Positions 17,531 to 25,967 of a DNA stretch of 64,000 bases are shown here, one piece after another; the first letter of the stretch is position 1; each line of letters begins with the position of its first letter. Source of the DNA: Streptomonospora nanhaiensis (GTDB lineage: Bacteria; Actinomycetota; Actinomycetes; Streptosporangiales; Streptosporangiaceae); contig NZ_CP113264.1 of NCBI RefSeq assembly GCF_026642255.1, forward strand, positions 3,906,001 to 3,970,000, given 5' to 3'. The translations under genes were made by a program, and so were the position numbers. The notes under the pieces were generated by a model, which worked only from the letters and a program-made list of their open reading frames with translations, did not search any database and was not told the origin of the DNA.

Positions 17531-17838
17531 GGGGTGTTCCCCTCCGGTCCGGATGCGTCTGGCAGGGGCCACCGCTCGGCGATGTGCCGCAGCGGGGCCG
17601 TGTTCAGGTCGTGGAACTTGTAGCGGCCCTCCCGCCTGGTCTCGACGAGCCCTGCGGACTCCAGCACGGCGAGGTGCTGGGAGACCGCCTGGCGCGAGAT
17701 GCCGAGCCGGTGCCTCATGCTCAGCCGCGAGCAGATCTCGAACAGCGTCTGCCCGGACTTCTCCGTGAGCTCGTCGAGGATGGTGCGGCGAGTCGGGTCG
17801 GCCAGAGCTTTGAAGAGTTGGTCGGCCACGGCCACCAT
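17527..17838 (-). CDS. ArsR-family transcriptional regulator
   Basis: A 103-residue winged-helix regulator: DQLFKALADPTRRTILDEL, LGISRQAVSQHLAVLESAGL (recognition helix) and VETRREGRYKFHDLNTAPL (wing). No metal-binding cysteine cluster is present, so it is of the metal-independent type that usually pairs with VOC or AHSA1 genes. It probably represses its own two-gene operon. ATG 17838 directly follows the operator-like palindrome, leaving little room for a ribosome site. Confidence 0.9.
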   Translation of the reverse strand: MVAVADQLFKALADPTRRTILDELTEKSGQTLFEICSRLSMRHRLGISRQAVSQHLAVLESAGLVETRREGRYKFHDLNTAPLRHIAERWPLPDASGPEGNTP

Positions 17839-17844
17839 GATAGG

Positions 17845-17858
17845 CAAGTAACCACTTG
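17845..17858 (-). promoter_or_regulatory. ArsR operator palindrome
   Basis: CAAGTAACCACTTG has inverted arms CAAGT and ACTTG around AACC. It sits 6 bp upstream of the ArsR start. Confidence 0.55.
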
Positions 17859-18104
17859 CTTGTCGAGTCGGGGCGGCGTGTCCCGTATCGGCCTGCCCTC
17901 CGAGTGCGCAGGTCAACCCGGTTGTGGTCGTGTGCGGCCCTGGATCCGGTGTCGGCCGGCGACACGACCGCTCCTCGCCCGCAGCGCCGCGGACGCCTTG
18001 CGAACGGAGCTCTCGACCGGTGGCCACGAGACCGTCGGGGAAGCCGTCGTGTCGTGGGTCCGTGCGATCCTGCTCCGCCCACCGAAAACCCCCAGGAGGC
18101 GAAC

Positions 18105-18908
18105 GTGTCCCACCACCAGGTCGTCGTGGTCCTGCCGAAGCCGCCCGACACCTCGGCGGGCGCCGCCCCGGGCGAGGTGCTCCTGCGGGAGCTGCTCCCC
18201 CTGCTGGGGGAACCCGACTACGCGGGCGAGGACACGGACCCGCCCGGCCGCTGGTGGGACCGGTGGATGATCGGAGGCCGGTTCGAGAACGCGTTCCTGT
18301 GCACGGACCCCGACGACCCCCGGGTCCTGCCCGCCGAGGACGGCGAACCCCGCATGGTGACGGCGGCGCCCGCATCCCTGCTCGACCTCGACGCGCAGCG
18401 CGAGGCGGCGGCCGGGAGGGCGGCCGACAGGTGGGACCGCGCCACGGGGATACTCCGGCGCCACCCCGACGCCGAGACGCTCCGCGCGTTCCTCCTGCGG
18501 GGCGGGGAAAGGGCCGAGCGCACGCGCCCCGGGGCGACGGCCGCGCACGTCCGGACGCCGGCGGGGAGGACCGCCCAGGCCGAACGGACGGCCGCCATGA
18601 AGGCCTACCATGCCCAGGACGCCGTCCGGGAGCTCACAGGAGCCGGACTCACGCACTTCGCCGTGCGCGCGGTCGAGCACTACTCCACGCCCCGGGAGGA
18701 GTTCGTGGAACAGGCGCGTCGGGGCGCGGTGCCGGGATGGGCCCTCATCGACACGGACGGAACCTGGTACGCCGTGGAACACCTGCCCGGGGCCGGTGAC
18801 GGCCCCGAAGCACGGCAGGCACGGCGCGAGTACCTGCGCCGCACGAACGCGCTCCTCGACGCGTTGCCCGGCGACGCCTACCTGGTCATGGCCGACCTTC
18901 ACGCGTGA
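18105..18908 (+). CDS. hypothetical protein
   Basis: A 267-residue soluble protein I do not recognise. The GTG start is chosen for CAGGAGG four bases upstream; the longer open frame before it has no ribosome site. Visible features are a proline-rich start, WWDRWMIGGRFENAF near residue 50, Arg/Ala-rich helices at about 95-170, and a C-terminal part with WALIDTDGTWYAVEHLPG. The Trp-rich segment resembles phage-like proteins that bind another macromolecule, but this is only an impression. Confidence 0.6.
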   Translation: MSHHQVVVVLPKPPDTSAGAAPGEVLLRELLPLLGEPDYAGEDTDPPGRWWDRWMIGGRFENAFLCTDPDDPRVLPAEDGEPRMVTAAPASLLDLDAQREAAAGRAADRWDRATGILRRHPDAETLRAFLLRGGERAERTRPGATAAHVRTPAGRTAQAERTAAMKAYHAQDAVRELTGAGLTHFAVRAVEHYSTPREEFVEQARRGAVPGWALIDTDGTWYAVEHLPGAGDGPEARQARREYLRRTNALLDALPGDAYLVMADLHA

Positions 18909-19186
18909 GGGGTCGACGGGAGCGGCTGTCCGCCCCGGAAGGCGCACGACCGGACGGCGGCCCGGGCGGTGCCTGCGTCGGCGCCCCCGCGGACGGCGGC
19001 CCGGGCCATCACCACGTCCACGGGACCGTGCCGGTCCTCCGGGCACTCCTTCGAGGGGCGAACGCCCCCTCGTGATCAGAACTCGGGACAGGTCCTGGTC
19101 CGGCAGTGCGGCTCCGACGCGATAATGGCCGCGACCTTCGAGCCCGGCGGATCACCCCCGGCGCCCGACCGCTCCGCCCTCCGGGA

Positions 19187-19936
19187 ATGAGAACGCACGT
19201 GTACATGAGGACATTCGGCCGCGTGGAGGACAGACCCGTGCTGCTCCTGCACGGCGGCGGCGTCGCAGGGTGGATGTGGGAGCCCCTGAGGGCGCACCTG
19301 GACCCGGGGCTCCGGCTCCTCGTACCGGATCTTCCCGGACACGACCGCAGCGCCGACACGGCCTACCGCTCGCACGAGCAGGCGGTCGCCGAACTGGAGT
19401 CGCTGCTCGAGAAGGAGGCGGCGACGCCCGCCGCGGTCGTCGGGTTCTCCCTCGGCGCGCAGTTGGCGGTCCTGCTCGCCGCCCGCCGGCCGGACCTGGT
19501 CGACCGGGTCGCGGCCGTGAGCGCGCAGGCCGTCCCCTCACCGGCCCCGCGCCTGGTCCTCGCCCTGCTCGGTGCGACCGCCGGGCTGGCCAAGCACGAA
19601 AGGTTCGCCCGGCTGCAGGCGAAGGAGCTCTTCATCCCGCCCGAGCTCCTCGACGACTACCTCCGCACCTCCTCGACCGTGTCCAGGGGCACGCTGCTCG
19701 CGGCCGTCGGCGAGAACATCCGCTTCACCGTGCCCGCGGGGTGGTCGGCCTTCCCCGGTGAGGCGCTCCTTCTCGCCGGGGCCGGGGAGCGCACGTTCAT
19801 GAGGAAGTCGGCCGAGACGCTGCGCCGGGCCCTCCCCCACAGCGAGCTGGAGATCGTCGAGGGATGCGGACACGGTCTCCCGCTGCAGAACCCCGCCTGG
19901 CTGGCGAACCGCCTGCACACCTGGCTCGGACTCTGA
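19187..19936 (+). CDS. alpha/beta hydrolase
   Basis: A 249-residue alpha/beta hydrolase. The oxyanion HGGG motif (LLLHGGGVAGWMW) is near residue 22, the nucleophile elbow is VGFSLGAQ (Ser near 88), and the His is in GCGHGLP near 235. The acid is less clear; the region around LLLAGAGERTFM is where it is expected. The ATG at 19187 was chosen over an upstream in-frame start because the family begins here. It stands alone; the substrate is unknown. Confidence 0.8.
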   Translation: MRTHVYMRTFGRVEDRPVLLLHGGGVAGWMWEPLRAHLDPGLRLLVPDLPGHDRSADTAYRSHEQAVAELESLLEKEAATPAAVVGFSLGAQLAVLLAARRPDLVDRVAAVSAQAVPSPAPRLVLALLGATAGLAKHERFARLQAKELFIPPELLDDYLRTSSTVSRGTLLAAVGENIRFTVPAGWSAFPGEALLLAGAGERTFMRKSAETLRRALPHSELEIVEGCGHGLPLQNPAWLANRLHTWLGL

Positions 19937-20266
19937 GGGCCGCCCGCGATCAGTGGTCATGCCGACGAACCCGGCCGTGCGCGACGCGGGGCACGACGAG
20001 AGGAACAGCGGCACATCCTACGAGCAGGAGGCCTGCTCCTACCCGTGGTGCAGGTCCACCGCACGGACGCCCCCGGTCGAGGACCGAGCTGCCATCGGCA
20101 ACGGAGAGCCGTGGAGTTCGGAGCAGGCCCGCGCGGCCTGAACCCCTGGCCACCCCTGAAAATCAATATCCCAGGACCAAGACCCAACCTCAATGGGAGC
20201 ACGAAACAGCTCGCCCACCATTCACCTTCCACCTTATGGGCATCCCTGCGGATATAGGAGAGTTAA
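19937..20266. other. convergent intergenic region with a hairpin
   Basis: No gene is supported. A small hairpin with arms GAGCAGG and CCTGCTC (20022-20038) could terminate both converging genes. Base composition falls from here towards 22.9 kb. Confidence 0.5.
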
Positions 20267-21211
20267 CTATCCGTTCGTGGCCATCTCCCACCACCAGTGA
20301 CTCACGGGAACGCCTTCGGGGACCGCGGTGCCAGCACCTCGCACGCCTGACAGGTTCGTCCGGAGCTCCTCGTCGGTGTCGTCAATGTCTTCGGCGTCCA
20401 GCAAGGTGAAAGTCAGACTGCCGAGATAGATCTCGAACAGGTTCTCCAGAGCCGAGCGATACAGGCAGGCTCCGTACCAGCCCTCTCCCTCGGACATCAG
20501 CGCGTAGGTGTCGGTCTGGCCGAGGTAGGCGTTGATCTCCCCCGTTCGAGCCGCGGCGAGTTCGGCAATGCGAAGCCTCTCGCCCTGGGTAGGCGTCCCT
20601 CCCTGGAGCGTGGCTCCCCAGAGAAGGAGAAGTGCCCGGTCGAGCGGGACGTGTTGGTCGGCCAGATCGGCTGCGGCTTGGAAGATCAGCTCGTGTCCGC
20701 TTCCGCTGAAGGTGTGCACGGGCTCGGTGGGGGGCGCCGGCCAGCCGTAACCGTCCAAGTTGGCCGCCCCGTCGGTCTCCACGCGCACCCGTGCCGACAA
20801 GGTCACGGCAGCCAGCTCGGTGTCGGCCGCCGCTCGGTGGAAGGTCAGGACGCGTGACCCGTGGGAGTCCGCAATGTCGCTGACCACAGCTCCTTCTCGC
20901 ACTGTTGTGGACGCCGACGCGTGGAATGCACGGACGGGCGTGCCGTCCCTGCGTTCCGTAAAAGGCAGTTCAACAAGTCGGCGTTTGGTCTGCGTCGCGG
21001 CGTTGACGGGGGAATCGAACGTCAGCATGTTCGCGTAAGAACGAAGCTTCTCACACACAGCAGCCGAATCTGCGTCGGATTCTATACGCACTCCGCTACG
21101 TCCGAGCGTTGCTATCGCAGCCAGATCCTGGTCCAGACGTCGCTGTACCAGGCTGGGGTCTGCACGCAACCGCGCAGCGGCGATCTCTCCGGGAGTGGGG
21201 TCAGAAGACAA
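20267..21211 (-). CDS. putative second immunity-like protein of the toxin locus
   Basis: A 314-residue soluble protein, unrecognised as a family. It ends with VPEGVPVSHWWWEMATNG, closely echoing VPEGYWWWSSP near the end of the cognate immunity gene upstream; such PEG-plus-Trp tails occur in actinobacterial immunity proteins. The Trp-rich tail and position downstream of a toxin gene support an immunity or orphan-immunity role. The start is TTG at 21211 with CAGGAG eight bases before it. Base composition is lower in GC than the genes to the left, suggesting transfer. Confidence 0.55.
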   Translation of the reverse strand: MSSDPTPGEIAAARLRADPSLVQRRLDQDLAAIATLGRSGVRIESDADSAAVCEKLRSYANMLTFDSPVNAATQTKRRLVELPFTERRDGTPVRAFHASASTTVREGAVVSDIADSHGSRVLTFHRAAADTELAAVTLSARVRVETDGAANLDGYGWPAPPTEPVHTFSGSGHELIFQAAADLADQHVPLDRALLLLWGATLQGGTPTQGERLRIAELAAARTGEINAYLGQTDTYALMSEGEGWYGACLYRSALENLFEIYLGSLTFTLLDAEDIDDTDEELRTNLSGVRGAGTAVPEGVPVSHWWWEMATNG

Positions 21212-21527
21212 GGAAACTCCTGAGCAGTAGAAGGTCTTCGATCACAGCGGCGACTTCTCATAGTGGCGCCTACAGAGCTGTTCCGGTTCGCTCAAGCCCT
21301 GGAGTGCGGGCATACCACCAACAGGGTGATCCAAGCAATCAATCGAGGGTCTCATCTGCGCAGATGGAAGGTGACTACGATAAATATCGTACGCATCCTT
21401 ACTCTCCGATACGTCTGCTCCGCGCTGAATATTTCGATATGACTTCACCTGCACCGACCTCAGACCAGGGAACACCAAAAGAGAGCAGGAAGAAAGGGGA
21501 TAAAATTCAGAGAAAAATCAGACATTG
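21212..21527. other. AT-rich gap between two immunity-like genes
   Basis: This stretch is much AT-richer than the rest of the window. Short open frames exist on both strands but none has a convincing ribosome site or coding pattern. It may hold a promoter for the gene at 20267 or the remnant of an older toxin cassette. Confidence 0.4.
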
Positions 21528-22088
21528 TCATTCATCGTACACACCATCGAGATGGTCATATTCAAGCCGTGTTCTTTTTTCTTCTTCACTCATATCTTGT
21601 CGAACTGGGGAACTCCACCACCAGTACCCTTCGGGAACCCAGTCTGGAATATCCGAACTCCGCACAGGCGGAGCTTCATCAGAAACATCCTTGATGATTT
21701 CATCTATATCTTCAAGATCCTCATGGAAGGTAACTTCTACACTTGTTGGACCAACACTATCCCAATCCATGAACTCATCGTCGAGTATTTGCAGCACAGA
21801 GCGCATCCAGCACGCCACTTCAAAACCATCTAGGCGACCACGCTCGGCATAGTTGGAACACTTTCCAACATAGGCCCTCAAGCCCCCTAGGTTATCCTCA
21901 TTCACCAAAAGCCTGGAGAAGGAAGCCCTGAAGCCTTCTGAAATATCAACAGAAACGGGGCTACTCTTCAATTCGACATAGACAGAAGGCAGAGAGTCGA
22001 GCACCGAGCCGACTTCCAACACCGCCTCTTTTTTGCCTTTTTTCTTTTCAAGTTTTTCAATAATTTTTATCATGTCTTCTTGAGACAT
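21528..22088 (-). CDS. probable cognate immunity protein
   Basis: A 186-residue acidic protein encoded 17 bp after the toxin gene on the same strand, the standard place for a cognate immunity gene. It has a Lys-rich start, a hydrophobic middle (DGFEVACWMRSVLQILDDEF), an acidic patch (FHEDLEDIDEIIKDVSDEAP) and a PEGYWWW tail. Acidic immunity proteins usually cap the positively charged active site of nuclease toxins. Its DNA is AT-rich with many A/T-ending codons, unlike its GC-rich neighbours, so it probably arrived with the toxin tip. The family was not recognised. Confidence 0.65.
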   Translation of the reverse strand: MSQEDMIKIIEKLEKKKGKKEAVLEVGSVLDSLPSVYVELKSSPVSVDISEGFRASFSRLLVNEDNLGGLRAYVGKCSNYAERGRLDGFEVACWMRSVLQILDDEFMDWDSVGPTSVEVTFHEDLEDIDEIIKDVSDEAPPVRSSDIPDWVPEGYWWWSSPVRQDMSEEEKRTRLEYDHLDGVYDE

Positions 22089-22105
22089 AAACTCCCCCAG
22101 TTGAA

Positions 22106-24754
22106 CTAGTCTTTGAAGACCGTGTTGCCGTATGTCGGCATGACTATAGAACCGTCTTCCTTGACAATCACTATCGCCCTCAAGAATACTTCTTTTTTCT
22201 TTCTCTTGTCGATTGCCTGATTCCCGTCCAAGTCAAGCTTCGGTCTTACTATTTCCAATCTCTCACCACCACCGTCAAGTGGCTCCCGGCTACGAATCTC
22301 TCCGTTCCGGATCGTCTCCTCCGCACTATCCATATAGTCATCTACAATACTACCTCCCTGCTCCCACGGCTGAATCTCATCATAGTGCTTCCGAGCATGG
22401 TAGGCAGTGGACGTCTGGTGACCCATGCCGATATTGCCAGCCTGACCTCGGATTGCCTGCTCGAATTCTTCGGGCGGCAATTCTGTATCTACTCGAGCTG
22501 GCTGATCGGGCCTTTTCTGTTCGACCGCAGCATGGTCCTGCTCCAGGCGTTGAGCAACAAAATCATCTGTCATCTCGGACGCCACATTTCTCTGCGAATC
22601 CCTCTTGCTTACTCCACTTTCCTGGAGTTCAGTTGCCAATTCGTCAAAAGTGGCCTTGAAGTACTCGTATCGATAGGCGAATTCTCGCGGGTTTTCGGCG
22701 CCCTCCATGGCAAAGCGAGTGGCTCTCGGATGCATATCGTTTGCCACACCTCCCCCAAACTTCTGACTGAGAGCCGATGCGACACGCTGCCACTGGTCTC
22801 CATCACGGGGATGATCTCCACGGAGGGCAAGAATCTCCTCTTCAGACAAATTCGCATCACGAAGACCATTCTCGGCTTTTTCTGCCTTATCGAGCCTTCT
22901 TTCCAAGTCTGGATCAGAGGGAGGAGAAATATTCTCCTCACCTGAGTCAGCATTTTCGCCATCATCCCCACCGGTGGCGGTGCGGTCCCGGGGCGGCTGG
23001 TCTCCGCCGCCCTCACCATCGCCGGTGGCGGTTTCCGGACGTGCGGGTTCTTCTCTCGGAGCGTCGTCACGCCGCACGGGGCGGTCGTCGCCCTGACCGT
23101 CGGTTCCTTCATCGTCCGTACGACTCGTAGGACGCTGTTCGGGACCGTCCTCGGCTCGTTGCTCCGCGTTGTCGCCGCGCTGTCCTTCGGTGTCCGGGAG
23201 GGTGGTCGGCGCGAGGGCTTCGGTGTCCTGGTCAGGCCTTCTGGGAGTGTCCGTGTCCTCGGCACGGGGGCGGTCGGGCGAAGGGCCCTCTCCCTGACCC
23301 TGCGGGGTGTCGCCGCGCTGGTGTGCGGTCGGGGAGGGCTGGTCGCCGCCGTCGCCGACCACCGGCCGGTTCGGGGACGGGGAGGGCGCATCCGGCCGGG
23401 GTGCGGGCGTGTTGCGGTACTGGTCGGGGTCCAGGAGCGATTCCCGGAGCAGGGTGAGGTCATGCCGGAAGCGCTCGCCGATCGGCGTGCTTCCTTCTTC
23501 CAGGCGCTGGGGCAGCGGGCTGCTCGGGCCCACCGGGAGGCGCCCGCCGGTCTGGGAGGACTGGCCGTTGCCGTCGGAGTAGGAACCGTCCCGGTTGGAG
23601 GGGGTGATCGCCTCTCCGCCCGGCCCGAGCGTCAGCACGGTCGTGCCGATCTTGAGCGGGATGCCCACGGTCATCAGCGCGGTGTTGAGGACGCTGGTGG
23701 AACCGGTGTACTCCGGGTCCTCCTCACGCCTGGACCAGGCCGTGTGCCCCTCCACCGCTTGGTCCCAGCTGGCGCCGATGTTGGTGGTCCAGCGGTCCCA
23801 CCTGGTGCCCTCGGCGCCATCGGCCACCCATCCCTGTTCGTCGTGGACGCCGATGAAGGTCATCGCGTCCATCCATCCGTCCTTGACGGTGTTCTTGGCG
23901 TTCTCCCAGCGCCCGCTGGGGGTGATCTGCCATCCGCCCTGGGGGTGCCACAGGCCGGACAGCGAGGCCAGCCCCACCGCAGACCCCCACAGTCCGTCGA
24001 CCACGAGGATGTCCCAGGCGGCCTGGTCGGTGCTGTTGGAGAAGCTCGCCATGGAGGGGTGGAATTCGGTGCCCAACCACGCGGTGAAGTCGTTGGCCGG
24101 GTCCATGAAGGTCTCGTCGAACCCCGGGGCCTCGCGCTCACCCGCGTCGGTGGGCAGCCCGTAGACGAGCACGTCGTCCCCGCCCGCCTGATCGGGCGAG
24201 GCGTAGGAGGGTCCGCCGAAGAGGGCGGAGATCCGTGTGGCGCAGGCGTTCTCGGCCTCGTTGAACGCAGCCCAGGCCGTGTTGACGCCGTCCTTGAGCC
24301 GGATGTTCTCCTGAAGGGCCCACTCGTCGGTCTCGTCGTCCTTGTCCAGCCACCACACCTTCTTGTCGTGGTGCTTGTTCCAGAACGACTGCGCCTCGAT
24401 CCTGAGGGTGTTGAGCGAAGAACGCGCCGTCGAGGCGGCCTCGGCCAGTTCCTCCAGGGCGTCGGCGACGGTGGCCAGGTCGCTCTGGATGTCCTCGCCG
24501 CGGGTCACCACCGGGTCCATGGCGGCGAAGAGCGTCTCGCTCTCCGGCGCGACGTAGTGGGCCTGTAGTCCTGCCCAGGTGGAGTGCATGTCCTCGGCGC
24601 CGCCGAGGAGGTTCTCCCCGCCGGTGCGCAGTGTCTCGGCGGCGTAGTTGAGCGACCAGACGTCGGTCAGGGGGTAGGGGATGGCCTCGGGGTCGATGAG
24701 GGTGAACATGTTCGGGTCCACCCCGTCCTGGGGCTGGGTGGGCTCGAAGGTCAC
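22106..24754 (-). CDS. type VII-associated polymorphic toxin
   Basis: An 882-residue protein with modular layout. Residues about 1-165 form a WXG100/LXG-like helical region (NYAAETLRTGGENLLGGAED, then ATVADALEELAEAASTARS). Residues about 220-330 include GLWGSAVGLASLSGLWHP. A disordered linker rich in Pro, Asp, Gly and Arg spans about 385-600. A charged helical pre-toxin region follows, then a C-terminal domain (about 770-882) with AYHARKHYDEI, a Lys-rich segment and a final IVMPTYGNTVF. The His-x-x-Lys-His pattern recalls BECR-fold RNase toxins, an unproven guess. The GTG start overlaps the previous stop (GTGA). GC drops sharply after about residue 593, which marks a swapped tip. Export by an ESX system is inferred; no ESX core gene is in the window. 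Confidence 0.75.
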   Translation of the reverse strand: MTFEPTQPQDGVDPNMFTLIDPEAIPYPLTDVWSLNYAAETLRTGGENLLGGAEDMHSTWAGLQAHYVAPESETLFAAMDPVVTRGEDIQSDLATVADALEELAEAASTARSSLNTLRIEAQSFWNKHHDKKVWWLDKDDETDEWALQENIRLKDGVNTAWAAFNEAENACATRISALFGGPSYASPDQAGGDDVLVYGLPTDAGEREAPGFDETFMDPANDFTAWLGTEFHPSMASFSNSTDQAAWDILVVDGLWGSAVGLASLSGLWHPQGGWQITPSGRWENAKNTVKDGWMDAMTFIGVHDEQGWVADGAEGTRWDRWTTNIGASWDQAVEGHTAWSRREEDPEYTGSTSVLNTALMTVGIPLKIGTTVLTLGPGGEAITPSNRDGSYSDGNGQSSQTGGRLPVGPSSPLPQRLEEGSTPIGERFRHDLTLLRESLLDPDQYRNTPAPRPDAPSPSPNRPVVGDGGDQPSPTAHQRGDTPQGQGEGPSPDRPRAEDTDTPRRPDQDTEALAPTTLPDTEGQRGDNAEQRAEDGPEQRPTSRTDDEGTDGQGDDRPVRRDDAPREEPARPETATGDGEGGGDQPPRDRTATGGDDGENADSGEENISPPSDPDLERRLDKAEKAENGLRDANLSEEEILALRGDHPRDGDQWQRVASALSQKFGGGVANDMHPRATRFAMEGAENPREFAYRYEYFKATFDELATELQESGVSKRDSQRNVASEMTDDFVAQRLEQDHAAVEQKRPDQPARVDTELPPEEFEQAIRGQAGNIGMGHQTSTAYHARKHYDEIQPWEQGGSIVDDYMDSAEETIRNGEIRSREPLDGGGERLEIVRPKLDLDGNQAIDKRKKKEVFLRAIVIVKEDGSIVMPTYGNTVFKD

Positions 24755-25122
24755 CGCGGTCCTCCGGGGGTGGCGGGGGCGTCGGGTCCCAGGTCGAGGT
24801 TGAAGCCGGTGCCGGCCTGGCTCTGGGCTTCGGCGGCCATCTCCTCCTGTCCCTGGTCGTAGGCGAGGGTCGCGTCGTTGGCGCCCTGCAGGCAGGAGAG
24901 GCTGCGGGTGAACATGGCGTTGGTCTGGGTCGTGAAGTGGCCGAGGAACCCGCCCAGGGCCGCTTCGACCGGGGGGCTCTTGGCGTTGGTCAGGGCCATG
25001 TCGATGCCGTCGGCGGTGGTGTCGATGGTGGCGGAGAAGCCCTCGCCGTCCAGGCCCAGCTGGGTGCTGAAGTCGGTCAGGGTCAGCGCCACACCGTGGA
25101 CGTCGATGTCCCACCGGCTCAT
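24751..25122 (-). CDS. DUF6507/WXG100-like small secreted partner
   Basis: A 123-residue mostly helical protein starting MSRWDIDVHGVALTLTDFS, which I recognise as the DUF6507 type. It has the size and helical hairpin expected of a WXG100-like partner (helices about 15-50 and 55-95, Gly- and Pro-rich tail). Its stop overlaps the toxin start by 4 bp and its own start overlaps the preceding gene by 4 bp, so all three are co-translated. Co-export or chaperoning of the toxin is the likely role. Confidence 0.7.
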   Translation of the reverse strand: MSRWDIDVHGVALTLTDFSTQLGLDGEGFSATIDTTADGIDMALTNAKSPPVEAALGGFLGHFTTQTNAMFTRSLSCLQGANDATLAYDQGQEEMAAEAQSQAGTGFNLDLGPDAPATPGGPR

Positions 25123-25445
25123 CGCTCACCCGCCTGTGTGCGGGCGGTGAACCGGTGCGGGTGGAAGGCGGTGCCGGCGTCGGCGTCGCGAACCTGGGCA
25201 GCCGCACGTGCGGCCTCGGCCATGCTCTTGTCCGCGACGCGGGCCCTGAGCTGGTCGAGCGAGGCGCGGACGCCTTCGACCGCGGTGTTCATGCGTTCCC
25301 GGACCGGTGGGAGGAGGGCGTCGGGGTGCTCGGGGGCCGAGGAGGACGCGGCCTGTTCCTGCCGGTCCTGGCTCGCGGCGGAGGGGCCGGGGAGTTCTCC
25401 GGGGGTGGGGGGTTGCTCTGGGGGGTCTACCAGCTCGAACTTCAT
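25119..25445 (-). CDS. hypothetical first gene of the toxin operon
   Basis: A 108-residue protein with a Pro/Gln/Ser-rich first half and one long amphipathic helix (MNTAVEGVRASLDQLRARVAD and on, about residues 52-90). The length and helix resemble ESX-type substrates or chaperones, but no W-x-G motif is seen. GAGGAG lies 13 nt before the ATG. It heads the operon that encodes the DUF6507 protein, toxin and immunity protein. Confidence 0.6.
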   Translation of the reverse strand: MKFELVDPPEQPPTPGELPGPSAASQDRQEQAASSSAPEHPDALLPPVRERMNTAVEGVRASLDQLRARVADKSMAEAARAAAQVRDADAGTAFHPHRFTARTQAGER

Positions 25446-25967
25446 TCGCCCGGCTTTTCTCCTCTTTGTCAGTGCTGCACCTGCCTTTGAGGGTTTGCAG
25501 TTGCAGTATGCCTACATGCAGTGACTTTCCTCAGGGGCTTTGTTCCACCTCGAACGCCGTCCCCACGGCCACCGGAATCGACCTGAGCAGGCCGGATGTT
25601 CTGCATTGTCACCACATGAACCAAGAGGGTGACTTGAGTCACTCTTGTTGATATTTGGCGAAGACGAGCCCTCTCGCCACTACCCCGGGTCGCACCGCTC
25701 GTCGAGGACGGAGCCGCTGCACGGGAAAGGGCCTGTGCGCGACCTCGGATGTCAAAGAACCGTCTCGGGGCACGGCTGTCCCGTGACGCAGTGGCACCGC
25801 GAAGGGACCTCGGACCGATGGACCGGCTCCGCACCGGGCACGCCGGAGCACCTGCGCGCTCGACGACGTGGTCCGGCGCTCCGGCGGACACGGGCGCCCC
25901 GGTCGCCCGCGGCCGGCGGCCGGGGAGCCCGGTCCACGACGTCCTCCTCGGCCCCGCTCCGAGCCCT
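25446..25967. other. 522-bp region upstream of the toxin operon
   Basis: No gene is supported. The left 100 bp are AT-richer and probably hold the operon promoter on the minus strand. A palindrome is present at 25629-25642. The part from 25650 to 25967 is plain GC-rich sequence in which I see nothing. Confidence 0.45.
25623..25647. promoter_or_regulatory. palindromic site upstream of the toxin operon
   Basis: GTGACTTGAGTCAC is a perfect 6+2+6 palindrome at 25629-25642. The flanks CAAGAG and CTCTTG extend it imperfectly. It lies about 180 bp upstream of the first operon gene and could be a regulator site. Confidence 0.4.

Noticed and set aside
20143..20200. tRNA-like stretch after the hydrolase gene
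   Set aside because: No cloverleaf, anticodon arm or T-loop consensus could be drawn.
21242..21478. 78-residue open frame between the immunity-like genes
   Set aside because: No ribosome site, no family resemblance and AT-rich context in which open frames arise by chance.
23159..24568. 469-residue plus-strand open frame over the toxin gene
   Set aside because: Antisense shadow of the toxin linker and N-terminal region; no ribosome site or family.
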